64,000 bases of DNA. Source: Bacteroides intestinalis. Its GTDB lineage: Bacteria; Bacteroidota; Bacteroidia; Bacteroidales; Bacteroidaceae. Below the pieces are notes generated by a model. It ran no database searches, had not been told where the DNA came from, and saw only the letters and a list, made by a program, of their open reading frames with translations. This document shows, in pieces, positions 28,637-37,099 of this stretch; position 1 is the first letter of the stretch; the number at the start of each line of letters is the position of its first letter. The stretch spans positions 620,001-684,000 of the forward strand of contig NZ_CABJDN010000001.1 in NCBI RefSeq assembly GCF_902364365.1, given 5' to 3'. The translations under genes were made by a program, and so were the position numbers.

Positions 28637-30754
28637 ATGAAAAAAGTATTTTATTCCCTTTTCGCCGCTTTCGTGCTGACGGCTTGCGGTTCGGAGAAAC
28701 AAGCTCCGATAGACCGTGAAGCATTGGTGGCCCGTAACAATCCTCAAGTAGCCTCGTTCGATTCGTTGGCTTCGCTCAGCGTGGGTAATGGTGAATTTGC
28801 GTTCACGGTAGATGCTACCGGTTTGCAAACATTCCCGTCTATGTATAGTAAAGGTGTGCCTTTGGGTACACAGAGCCAGTGGGGCTGGCATTCATTTGCC
28901 AATCCGCAGGGATACAAGTCTGAAGAAACCCTGAAAGCCTTTGACTTCGGCCGTGGACACGAAGAACTCTACGCCTGCCAGTTCAAGGAGGCGGGGCGGC
29001 AAAAAGAAGCTTCCGACTGGTTCCGCGTCAATCCGCACCGCTTGCACCTGGGTATTGTCGGTCTGGAACTGGGTGACGGAGTGAAAGCATCCGATATTAC
29101 TGATATCCGCCAAACACTGAATATGTGGAAAGGTGAAATCACCAGCCACTTCACACTGAATGGTAACGTTTTTGATGTACAGACAGTCTGCCATCCCGAT
29201 CAGGATATGATTTCCGCCAGTGTCACCAGTCGTGCACATGCCGGTGTCAATCTGCGCTTTCCGTATCCCACGGGTGCACATGCCGATGATGCATGCAATT
29301 GGGATGCGAACGATAAACATTCTACAACCATTGTCCGTCAGGATGCCCAAAGTGCCCTGCTGAAGCGTGTGCTCGATGAAACCACTTATTATGTAACTCT
29401 GCGTTGGGAAGGCAAAGCCAATCTGGCCGAGAAATCCAAGAACTATTTCGTCTTGACTCCGGATGAAGATATGCTGGCGTTCTCCTGTCTCTTTACTGCT
29501 GAGGAGCCTGCCGCAGATCAGGTCTTGCCTGCCTTCACAGAAACTGCTGCTGCCAGTGCCTCTTATTGGACGAACTTCTGGACGAATGGCGCTGCTGTCG
29601 ATTTCTCACATTGCACCGATCCGCGTGCCGGGGAGCTGGAACGTCGTGTGGTACTCAGCCAGTATCTTCTCGCTATCCAGTCTGCCGGTAGTGTACCTCC
29701 GCAGGAAACTGGTCTGACCTATAATTCCTGGTTCGGTAAGTTCCATCTCGAAATGATTTGGTGGCATCAAGCCTGGCAACCGCTTTGGGGACATACTGAT
29801 CTGCTGGACCGTACGCTGGGTTGGTATGAAACCGTAGAACCCGTTGCCCGTGAAATAGCCCGTCGCCAGGGTTTCCCCGGTGTGCGCTGGATGAAGATGA
29901 CTGATCCCAGCGGTACGGAAGCACCTTCCAATGTAGGCTCTTTCCTGATCTGGCAACAACCGCATTTCATTTATCTGGCCGAGCTTGTTTACCGTTCCAA
30001 TCCTTCAGACGAAGTGATTCAGAAGTACAATAAACTGGTGCAGGAAACTGCCGAGTTCATGTATGCTTTCGCAACTTATGATGAATTCCACGGTCGTTTC
30101 ATCTTGAAAGGTGCTATCCCTGCACAGGAAACACTGCGTGCAGCTACCACTATCAACCCTCCTTTCGAACTCTCTTACTGGCACTTTGCTATGCAGACAG
30201 CCCAGAAGTGGCGCGAGCGTGCCGGTGGAAAGCGCAATCTGGAATGGGACGAAATGATAGACAAACTCTCCCCGCTTGCTTATAACGAGGATCATCTCTA
30301 CCTGGCATCCGAAGATGCCGTCGATACTTACAAAGATATTCGTTTTACCAGCGACCACATGGCCGTGCTTGGTTCCGTAGGTATTCTTCCGATGAACAAG
30401 CTCATTCGCGACGACTATATGAAGAATACCCTGCACTGGGTGTGGGACAACTGGAACTGGGGAAAAACCTGGGGTTGGGATTATCCGATGACTGCAATGA
30501 ATGCCACCCGTCTGGGCGAACCCGAAAAGGCTGTAGGCGCTTTGCTGATGGATAAACGCACTAATACCTACCTGTTGAATGGACATAATTATCAGGATGG
30601 GCGTCTGCGCTGTTACTTGCCCGGTAATGGTGGCTTGCTGACTGCCGTAGCATTGATGTGTGCCGGTTGGGATGGTTGCCAAGTGAAGAATCCGGGCTTC
30701 CCGCAGGACGGAACATGGGATGTACGTTGGGAAGGTCTGAGCCCGATGCCGTAA
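28637..30754 (+). CDS. Putative six-hairpin glycosidase lipoprotein
   Basis: 705 residues, lipobox VLTAC followed by GSEKQ. The opening LASLSVGNGEFAFTVDATGLQTF and the alternating helical region with EMIWWHQAWQPLWGHTDLL, WELSYWHFAMQTAQKW-like and WNWGKTWGWDYPMTAMNATRLG segments resemble GH65/GH95-like (alpha/alpha)6-barrel enzymes. I do not recognise a named family. A carboxylate pair cannot be assigned with confidence. Location after GH2 and PL1 and before another six-hairpin-like protein suggests action on pectic oligosaccharides. It may represent an uncharacterised glycosidase family. Confidence 0.6.
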   Translation: MKKVFYSLFAAFVLTACGSEKQAPIDREALVARNNPQVASFDSLASLSVGNGEFAFTVDATGLQTFPSMYSKGVPLGTQSQWGWHSFANPQGYKSEETLKAFDFGRGHEELYACQFKEAGRQKEASDWFRVNPHRLHLGIVGLELGDGVKASDITDIRQTLNMWKGEITSHFTLNGNVFDVQTVCHPDQDMISASVTSRAHAGVNLRFPYPTGAHADDACNWDANDKHSTTIVRQDAQSALLKRVLDETTYYVTLRWEGKANLAEKSKNYFVLTPDEDMLAFSCLFTAEEPAADQVLPAFTETAAASASYWTNFWTNGAAVDFSHCTDPRAGELERRVVLSQYLLAIQSAGSVPPQETGLTYNSWFGKFHLEMIWWHQAWQPLWGHTDLLDRTLGWYETVEPVAREIARRQGFPGVRWMKMTDPSGTEAPSNVGSFLIWQQPHFIYLAELVYRSNPSDEVIQKYNKLVQETAEFMYAFATYDEFHGRFILKGAIPAQETLRAATTINPPFELSYWHFAMQTAQKWRERAGGKRNLEWDEMIDKLSPLAYNEDHLYLASEDAVDTYKDIRFTSDHMAVLGSVGILPMNKLIRDDYMKNTLHWVWDNWNWGKTWGWDYPMTAMNATRLGEPEKAVGALLMDKRTNTYLLNGHNYQDGRLRCYLPGNGGLLTAVALMCAGWDGCQVKNPGFPQDGTWDVRWEGLSPMP

Positions 30755-30828
30755 CTGTCTGCTCATTAAAAAATCGCGTATTCCGTTGGTGGAATTAATT
30801 TAAAACGGAAAAGTAATAAATAAATAGA

Positions 30829-30845
30829 TACGCGGACGACGCGTA
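30829..30845. promoter_or_regulatory. Inverted repeat upstream of the 1055-residue protein gene
   Basis: TACGCG and CGCGTA are separated by GACGA, 23 bp before the ATG at 30868. Another CGCGTA lies at about 30776. It could be an operator or an RNA hairpin affecting initiation; no -7 box is clear. Confidence 0.35.
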
Positions 30846-30867
30846 CCCATTTAATTCATAACCCTAT

Positions 30868-33800
30868 ATGAAACGAATATTTCTCTATACCGCTATCTCT
30901 CTGTTGCCTGCCATCGCTTACGCACAGTATACCACCGGTAATAAACCGCAAGGTGCTGGCGATCGCATAGAGTCCACCTCTTTCAACGATCATAAACGTG
31001 GTGCCTCCCGTACCCTGCAATATCGTCCGGATGGAGAAGACTTTGTAAGCGTCAACGGTAAGAACCGTTATACCCGAGCTCTCTATGGCAGCCACACAGC
31101 TTTCCGTTTAGAGACGAGCGACCGTCCCGTTTTTGCTGTTTATGAGAAGCGTAATAGTAAGAATATCAGTTTCCGTCTTCTGCTGAGTGATGGCAGTTCT
31201 GTAGCTCTTGATTCTACTGCCTGGTGTGAATCACGCTACACTCCCGGTCGCCGTTCGTATCGCCTGACGCATCCTGCCTGGGGTGAGAATGCAGAACTGC
31301 AGATCTCCGCTCTCGCCTTGCCCGATGAAGATGCTGCTATCTGGAAGATAACTCCCATCAATATGCCTCAGGGGGCTACTTTACGCTCTTTGCTGAGCGA
31401 AATCCGCCTTGACAAACTGAGCCGTAACGGTGATATGGGGGCTGACCCTCCCGGTTGCTTCGATGCACCGGAGCATCCCGGACAATTGCAGATTACGGAT
31501 ATAGCTCTGGACACTGCTCCACAGAATATCTATATTCTTGTCCGCGATTATTCCCTGGTGATTCCTTCCTTTGAAGAAGGTGTTGCTCTCTATGATAAAT
31601 CAGGGCGAGCCCGTGCCGAACTGGCTTCCCGCATTCGGATTACAACTCCCGATCCATTTTTCAATACCTTGGGTGGTGCCCTTGCCGTAGCTGCCGATGG
31701 TATTTGGGATGGCGAGGTCTGGTTGCATGGTGCTATTGGTTGGCGTATGCCCCTTAGCGGCTGGCGTGCAGCTTATACAGGTGATGCCCTGGGGTGGCAC
31801 GATCGCGCCCGTACGCATTTCGATGCCTATGCTGCCAGCCAAGTGACTGAGGTACCCAATACGATACCACATTCTGCACAGGATTCTGCCCTTGCCCTGG
31901 CTCGTTCCGTAAAGCAATGGGGTACACCGCAGTACAGTAACGGATATATCTGTCGTAATCCGCGTCGTAACGATCAGATGCATCATTACGACATGAATCT
32001 TTGCTATATAGATGAACTCTTGTGGCATCTTAACTGGACCGGTGATTTGGAATATGCCCGTCGTATGTGGCCTGTACTTACTCGTCATCTTGCCTGGGAG
32101 AAGCTCAACTATGATCCTGATAATGACGGTCTTTACGATGCCTACGCCTGTATCTGGGCAAGCGATGCCCTCTACTACAACAGCGGTGCCGTAACTCACA
32201 GTACCGCTTATAACTATCGGGCCAACCGCCTTGCTGCTCTGATAGCCGAAAAAATAGGGGAAGATTCCACGCCTTACCGTGAGGAAGCTGATAAGATATT
32301 GAAAGCACTGAATGCCCGCCTTTGGATGCCCGAGCGTGGACATTGGGCTGAGTTCCAGGATTTCATGGGACATAAACGTCTGCATACCGCTCCCGGGGTG
32401 TGGACCATCTATCATGCACTCGATAGCGATATTGCCGATCCTTTCCAAGCATATCTTGCCACCAGTTATGTAGACCGTGAGATTCCTCATATTCCTGTTC
32501 GTGGCGAAGGCCTGAAAGATGAAGGGTATGCTACTATTTCCACTACCAACTGGCTGCCTTATTCCTGGAGTATCAATAATGTAGCTTTTGCCGAAGTGAT
32601 GCATACCGCCCTTGCTTATTTCCAGGCAGGTCGTACCGATGCCGGTTTCAAATTGTTGAAAAGCTCTATTTTGGATGGTATGTATTTAGGTGAAAGTCCT
32701 GCCAACTTTGGGCAGATCAGCTTCTATGATGCCGCCCGTGGAGAGTGTTACCGCGATTTCGGCGATCCTATCGGTGTTGCTTCCCGCGTGTTGATACAAG
32801 GTCTTTATGGTATTCTGCCGGATGCAATGAACGAACGTTTGTTAGTGAAACCCGGTTTACCGTCCGCATGGCCGTCTGCCTCCCTGCATACACCGGATAT
32901 TGATTTCGATTTTCAGCGGGGAGATAAGGAAGGAGTTACCTCTTATGTAGTAACTCATCGTTTGCCTGCTGTCCGTACTCTGGAACTTCAATTTCCGGCA
33001 CAACGTTCTAAGGTGGCAAAACTTACAATCAATGGGAAACCTGCCACATGGACGTTGGTTGAGAAATCCATCACTCGTCCAATGTTGTCTGTTGTGGTGC
33101 CTGCCTCTTCCGGCGAAGAGACGGATGTACGTATTGAATGGGGTGGTGAAGAGCTTTCTTCTCCTGCATTAGTTCCTGCCAATGTTGCATATGCTGAGGC
33201 TCCTGTCTGCTTTGCTCCTATGCAACAGGATGAAATGAAATGGTGGTACCCTGTTGACAGACCTCAATCCGAAGCCAATCAAAGTTTGATAGAACCCAGT
33301 ACTTTCACCCAAGTTCATTCTGCAAAATGTGAGCCGGTAGTGATGGATACCCGTTTCAATTCATCTGTGACGGATATTTTCCGTAACGAATATCTTTCTC
33401 CCCGTTCTCCTTATACTACTTTGCAAATACCCAAACAGGGTATCGGGGAGTGGTGTCATCCTTTGCATACAGTGGATATTAATGATGCCGGGCTTCGTTC
33501 TTCTGTTCAGAATGGTATATTGAATACCGAGTTGGGCATACCTTTCCGCACTCCTGCTGAAGGTTATAATGTGGCTTTTACTTCTCTTTGGGACAATTAT
33601 CCGGATAGTCTGGAAATTCCTCTCAAAGGAAAAGCTTCCCGTGCTTATTTGCTTATGGCGGGCAGTACGAACCATATGCAGTGTCATATCGATAACGGAG
33701 TTATCCGTGTCTATTATAAAGACGGTAGCTGTGATGTAATGTCCTTGCGCAATCCGGATAACTGGCCTCCTATCGAGCACATCTTCTTTGAAGACGGTTT

Positions 33801-34035
33801 GGCGTTTAATCGCCATACCCCGGCGCTCTACCGCCTGCGACTTAAAACAGGCGAAATCAGTAATAATTTCGGTGAAGAGTTGGGATTCCCGGGTGCTTCC
33901 CGTGAATTGGATGGTGGAGCGGCTGTGTTGCTCGAAATGCCTTTGAACCCCGATAAGAAGCTTTCCCATCTTGTTCTCGAAACTCTTTCCAATGATGTGG
34001 TAATCGGGTTGATGAGTATTACGCTGCAACGGTAA
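30868..34035 (+). CDS. Large secreted protein, probable six-hairpin glycosidase with C-terminal domain (DUF4450-like)
   Basis: 1055 residues, signal peptide ending near AIAYAQ. The central part (about 370-690) shows an (alpha/alpha)6-type pattern: HYDMNLCYIDELLWHLNWTGD, MWPVLTRHLAWEKLNYDPDNDGLYDAY, ISTTNWLPYSWSINNVAFAEVMH. The DPDNDGLYDAY loop looks like a calcium site found in such enzymes. The C-terminal 250 residues (LLMAGSTNHMQ, ISNNFGEELGFPG) look like a separate beta domain; I associate the whole with proteins labelled DUF4450, without certainty. Its last 17 bp overlap the convergent DUF456 gene. Activity is unknown; the neighbours point to pectin. Confidence 0.65.
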   Translation: MKRIFLYTAISLLPAIAYAQYTTGNKPQGAGDRIESTSFNDHKRGASRTLQYRPDGEDFVSVNGKNRYTRALYGSHTAFRLETSDRPVFAVYEKRNSKNISFRLLLSDGSSVALDSTAWCESRYTPGRRSYRLTHPAWGENAELQISALALPDEDAAIWKITPINMPQGATLRSLLSEIRLDKLSRNGDMGADPPGCFDAPEHPGQLQITDIALDTAPQNIYILVRDYSLVIPSFEEGVALYDKSGRARAELASRIRITTPDPFFNTLGGALAVAADGIWDGEVWLHGAIGWRMPLSGWRAAYTGDALGWHDRARTHFDAYAASQVTEVPNTIPHSAQDSALALARSVKQWGTPQYSNGYICRNPRRNDQMHHYDMNLCYIDELLWHLNWTGDLEYARRMWPVLTRHLAWEKLNYDPDNDGLYDAYACIWASDALYYNSGAVTHSTAYNYRANRLAALIAEKIGEDSTPYREEADKILKALNARLWMPERGHWAEFQDFMGHKRLHTAPGVWTIYHALDSDIADPFQAYLATSYVDREIPHIPVRGEGLKDEGYATISTTNWLPYSWSINNVAFAEVMHTALAYFQAGRTDAGFKLLKSSILDGMYLGESPANFGQISFYDAARGECYRDFGDPIGVASRVLIQGLYGILPDAMNERLLVKPGLPSAWPSASLHTPDIDFDFQRGDKEGVTSYVVTHRLPAVRTLELQFPAQRSKVAKLTINGKPATWTLVEKSITRPMLSVVVPASSGEETDVRIEWGGEELSSPALVPANVAYAEAPVCFAPMQQDEMKWWYPVDRPQSEANQSLIEPSTFTQVHSAKCEPVVMDTRFNSSVTDIFRNEYLSPRSPYTTLQIPKQGIGEWCHPLHTVDINDAGLRSSVQNGILNTELGIPFRTPAEGYNVAFTSLWDNYPDSLEIPLKGKASRAYLLMAGSTNHMQCHIDNGVIRVYYKDGSCDVMSLRNPDNWPPIEHIFFEDGLAFNRHTPALYRLRLKTGEISNNFGEELGFPGASRELDGGAAVLLEMPLNPDKKLSHLVLETLSNDVVIGLMSITLQR

Positions 34036-34510
34036 GTAATCCCTTGGCAAAGCACCATACGAAATACCCGCATATCACGACTTTGAATACGGTTCCTACC
34101 AAGAAACCTATCAGTGCCCCGATGCCCGATTTGAAGGCGTCCCGGGCACTTCTTTCTCCTAAAAGTTCTCCGATGAAAGCTCCTCCGAAAGGTCCTAAAA
34201 CAATTCCCCACGGGCTGAAAAACACGATTCCGACAATAGAACCTATCAGACATCCCCAACTTCCCCATTTGGTTCCACCGCTAAATTTACTTCCTATGGC
34301 AGGAGTAAAGTAATCCAGCACTTGTACCAACACAACCAGCAACAACCACACGAGTAACTGAGTGGTAGAAAATTGCGCTCTATCCGTAATGTGAAGTAAT
34401 AATAAACCGATGTAAGATATAGGCGGCCCGGGAATGACAGGCAGGACACAGCCCAATAAGCCTACGATAAGGCATATTCCGCCTAATGTGATGAGTAAAA
34501 TGTCAACCAT
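34019..34510 (-). CDS. DUF456 family membrane protein
   Basis: 163 residues, almost wholly hydrophobic with Gly-rich membrane segments: LLITLGGICLIVGLLGCVLPVIPGPP at the start, LVWLLLVVLVQVLDYF, and SWGCLIGSIVGIVFFSPWGIVLGPFGGAFIGELLG typical of DUF456. Function unknown; the family is often linked to glycine-zipper-like membrane packing. Its 3' end overlaps the convergent gene at 30868 by 17 bp. Confidence 0.88.
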   Translation of the reverse strand: MVDILLITLGGICLIVGLLGCVLPVIPGPPISYIGLLLLHITDRAQFSTTQLLVWLLLVVLVQVLDYFTPAIGSKFSGGTKWGSWGCLIGSIVGIVFFSPWGIVLGPFGGAFIGELLGERSARDAFKSGIGALIGFLVGTVFKVVICGYFVWCFAKGLLTVAA

Positions 34511-34557
34511 GTTGATATAGATTTAGGAAAATGTTGTCTTTTGTGAACCGATATATA

Positions 34558-34594
34558 ACAAAAAAGGTCTAACTCTTATTGAGAATCAGACCTT
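34558..34594 (-). terminator. Terminator of the tRNA pair
   Basis: On the - strand, AAGGTCT and AGACCTT form a stem with inner CTC/GAG pairing, followed by TTTTTTG. It lies just downstream of tRNA-Pro. Confidence 0.8.
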
Positions 34595-34601
34595 CTTTGT
34601 G

Positions 34602-34674
34602 TCGGAATGAGGCGACTCGAACGCCCGACCCCTACGTCCCGAACGTAGTGCGCTACCAACTGCGCTACATTCCG
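34602..34674 (-). tRNA. tRNA-Pro (anticodon CGG)
   Basis: 73 nt. Acceptor arms CGGAATG and CATTCCG, D-arm with GCGC pairs, anticodon stem CTACG/CGTAG around loop TTCGGGA, and T-arm containing GTTCGAGTC are all present. Discriminator A; the CCA end is not encoded. Confidence 0.95.
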
Positions 34675-34692
34675 ATACTTGCTTTCGAAAAG

Positions 34693-34765
34693 TGGTGCCA
34701 CCAGGAATCGAACCGGGGACACAAGGATTTTCAGTCCTTTGCTCTACCAACTGAGCTATGGCACC
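34693..34765 (-). tRNA. tRNA-Phe (anticodon GAA)
   Basis: 73 nt. Acceptor arms GGTGCCA and TGGCACC, anticodon stem AAGGA/TCCTT around loop CTGAAAA, T-loop GTTCGATTC. CCA is not encoded. It precedes tRNA-Pro by 18 bp on the same strand and likely shares its transcript. Confidence 0.96.
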
Positions 34766-34834
34766 TTCTTCGTTTGCGGGTGCAAAGATAAATAGTTTTT
34801 TTAATACAGCCAAAGGATTTCTGAAAAAATAAAA

Positions 34835-34874
34835 GAAAAATCCCCCTTACATTTTATAAGTCATGTAAGGGGGA
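34835..34874 (-). terminator. Terminator of malate dehydrogenase gene
   Basis: On the - strand CCCCCTTACAT pairs with ATGTAAGGGGG (11 bp, arms at 34863-34873 and 34842-34852) and is followed by ATTTTTC. Confidence 0.92.
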
Positions 34875-34888
34875 ATGTCTTCTTATAA

Positions 34889-35890
34889 TTAGTCTATATT
34901 CGGGTTGATGCTTTTCCAATCCTTTATTTCAGGAAGTACACCCATTCCGATTACCTCGTCGCGTAGCTTGCAAAGGTGTGCATAGCTTTCTTTCAGTTTG
35001 GCTTCTTCTTCCGGAGTACCTTTCAGTTCTTTGTAATGTACGCCGTCTTTGGTGATTTCTGTTTCCATAGCCATCATGATGTGGTCGAAGCCGTGGCTGT
35101 GTACATAGGTACCTGCAGGCCAGCGGAACGGTTTTCCACCCATAGCAGCGGCAATCATCTCTATGGATACGTATGCAGGGCTTTGGAAAGAAGAGCGTCC
35201 GCGGAGATTGATAATATTGGCACCGCCCTTGGTTACCTTGCTTTGGATTTCAGCCCATTGCTCGGCAGTAAGAGCAGGAGTACCGATGATTTCCAACAAA
35301 GGCTTGCCGTCTACTTTAGCAGTGGAAGCATAAACAGCCATTTGTTCTCCGTGCCCACCATAGGTACGGCAGTTTTCCACCTTGTCGGGAGAAATATGGA
35401 AATGCTTGGCAAGTTCGCTGCGTAAGCGAGTGCTATCGAGAGCGGCAAGGGTAGTTACCTGTGAAGGTTTCAGGCCGGAGTACAACAGGGTAATCAATCC
35501 GGTGATGTCAGCTGGATTGAAAATTACCACTACATGTTTCACATCCGGACAGTAAGCCTTTACATTCTTACCGAATTCCTCGGCGATGGCGGCGTTGCCT
35601 TTCAATAAGTCTTCACGTGTCATGCCGGCTTTGCGGGCAGCACCACCCGAAGATACGATGTATTTGGCACCTGTCAGTGCTTCTTTGATATCAGAAGTGT
35701 AAGTGAGGTTCAGTCCTTCGAAACCGCAGTGGAACATTTCTTCTGCTACACCTTCCAAGCCCGGGCCGTAAGGATCATACAGACAAATGTTTGGTGTCAA
35801 ATGCATCATAATGGCAGTCTGTGCCATGTTAGAACCGATCATACCGGCTGCTCCTACAATCGTAAGCTTTTCGTTTGTTAGAAATTCCAT
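34889..35890 (-). CDS. mdh: Malate dehydrogenase
   Basis: 333 residues, cytoplasmic, interconverts malate and oxaloacetate with NAD(H); in Bacteroides this feeds the reductive branch to fumarate and succinate. The Rossmann motif is GAAGMIGSN near residue 13-21. Substrate-binding and catalytic elements include NPADI, DSTRLRSELA and a GGHGEQM segment with the catalytic histidine; Arg residues lie in RKAGMTRED. Length and sequence are those of the Bacteroidales enzyme. It is a single-gene unit with its own terminator, and a -7 box (35945-35952) on the - strand. Confidence 0.95.
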   Translation of the reverse strand: MEFLTNEKLTIVGAAGMIGSNMAQTAIMMHLTPNICLYDPYGPGLEGVAEEMFHCGFEGLNLTYTSDIKEALTGAKYIVSSGGAARKAGMTREDLLKGNAAIAEEFGKNVKAYCPDVKHVVVIFNPADITGLITLLYSGLKPSQVTTLAALDSTRLRSELAKHFHISPDKVENCRTYGGHGEQMAVYASTAKVDGKPLLEIIGTPALTAEQWAEIQSKVTKGGANIINLRGRSSFQSPAYVSIEMIAAAMGGKPFRWPAGTYVHSHGFDHIMMAMETEITKDGVHYKELKGTPEEEAKLKESYAHLCKLRDEVIGMGVLPEIKDWKSINPNID

Positions 35891-35944
35891 AACTTTTATG
35901 TATTTAGAGGTGAATATTATTTTTTTATTTCTGATTTCACGCTA

Positions 35945-35952
35945 CAAAAATA
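35945..35952 (-). promoter_or_regulatory. -7 promoter box of mdh
   Basis: On the - strand the bases read TATTTTTG, fitting TAnnTTTG, 55 bp before the mdh start codon. No clear -33 TTTG is seen. Confidence 0.6.
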
Positions 35953-36079
35953 ACTGTTTTCCAAGAGATTTGTTCATAGAAAAAAGTTATGGTTTAGATT
36001 GAAAAGTTATTCCTTATACTTATCTTTGCTCAAAAGCGAAGATAAGCAGCCTCCTGGCATTAAAAATAAGCGGCCTTAT

Positions 36080-36110
36080 TTTGTACTGCCTTCGGTTTGC
36101 ATTACCTTTG
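36080..36110 (+). promoter_or_regulatory. Promoter of the S1-domain protein gene
   Basis: TTTG (36080-36083), a 19-nt spacer and TACCTTTG (36103-36110) match both Bacteroides promoter boxes. The ATG at 36131 lies 20 bp later, which supports that start and excludes the upstream one at 35999. Confidence 0.8.
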
Positions 36111-36130
36111 TCCCCAAAGGAAAAGAAATT

Positions 36131-36979
36131 ATGAGCATCGAATTAGGAAAATACAATGTCTTAGAGGTAGTCAAAGAAGTAGAGTTTGGCATGTATCTGG
36201 ATGGTGGTGAAGACGGAGAAATCCTGCTTCCCTTGCGCTATGTGCCCGAAGGTTGTCAGCCGGGGGACTTACTGAATGTATTTATATATTTGGATAATGA
36301 GGAACGCCTTGTTGCCACCACGCTGACCCCGCTGGTGCAGGTGGGCGAATTTGCCTGTCTGGAAGTGGCATGGGTAAACGAGTATGGGGCATTCCTGAAC
36401 TGGGGATTGATGAAAGACCTCTTCGTTCCTTTCCGTGAACAAAAGATGAAGATGCAGGTTGGGAAGAAGTATGTCGTTCATGCCCATCTGGATGATGAAA
36501 GCTACCGCATCGTAGCTTCTGCCAAAGTAGACCGTTATCTTTCCAAAGAGCCCGCCCCTTACGAGGCGGGAGATGAAGTAGATATACTGATCTGGCAAAA
36601 GACGGATTTAGGTTTCAAGGCCATCATTGAAAATAAGTACAGCGGTTTGCTCTATGATAGTGAAATATTCCAGTCCCTGCACACGGGCGACCGGGTGAAA
36701 GCTTTCATCAAACAGGTGCGCGAAGATGGTAAGATAGACCTGATACTCCAAAAACCCGGTTTCGAAAAGGTAGACGATTTTTCGAAAACCCTGTTGCAAT
36801 ACATCAAGGATAATGGCGGTCGGATTGCATTGAATGATAAAAGTCCGGCAGATGAAATCTACTCTACCTTTGGGGTGAGTAAGAAGACCTTTAAGAAAGG
36901 AGTGGGCGATCTTTATAAAAAGCACCTCATCCTCTTGCAGGGAGATGGTATCGTGTTGGCAACTTCCCCGAAGTCCTAA
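36131..36979 (+). CDS. CvfB-like S1-domain RNA-binding protein
   Basis: 282 residues from ATG 36131 (MSIELGKYNVLEV); a longer frame opens at 35999 but would place the promoter inside the gene. The protein is a series of S1-type OB folds (GMYLDGGEDGEILLPLRYVP, GAFLNWGLMKDLFVPFREQ, GFKAIIENKYSGLLYDSEIF) followed by a C-terminal winged-helix (NDKSPADEIYSTFGVSKKTFKKGVGDLYKK). This is the order of the CvfB family, which affects gene expression through RNA in other bacteria. It is divergent from mdh. A terminator follows. Confidence 0.85.
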   Translation: MSIELGKYNVLEVVKEVEFGMYLDGGEDGEILLPLRYVPEGCQPGDLLNVFIYLDNEERLVATTLTPLVQVGEFACLEVAWVNEYGAFLNWGLMKDLFVPFREQKMKMQVGKKYVVHAHLDDESYRIVASAKVDRYLSKEPAPYEAGDEVDILIWQKTDLGFKAIIENKYSGLLYDSEIFQSLHTGDRVKAFIKQVREDGKIDLILQKPGFEKVDDFSKTLLQYIKDNGGRIALNDKSPADEIYSTFGVSKKTFKKGVGDLYKKHLILLQGDGIVLATSPKS

Positions 36980-37023
36980 ACTGATTAGGGAAATCCCTAT
37001 ATAAGAATAGAGAGAAACAAATG

Positions 37024-37051
37024 AATAGGGGATAATCTTCCCCTATTTTTG
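37024..37051 (+). terminator. Terminator after the S1-domain protein gene
   Basis: AATAGGGGA pairs with TCCCCTATT (arms 37024-37032 and 37039-37047) and is followed by TTTG. The 3' part also spells TATTTTTG, a -7-like box, so the element could double as a promoter for the next gene. Confidence 0.75.
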
Positions 37052-37099
37052 TTTTCAACAAAGAATAGATATTCATGAACTAAGTAAAAAAACGCTACC

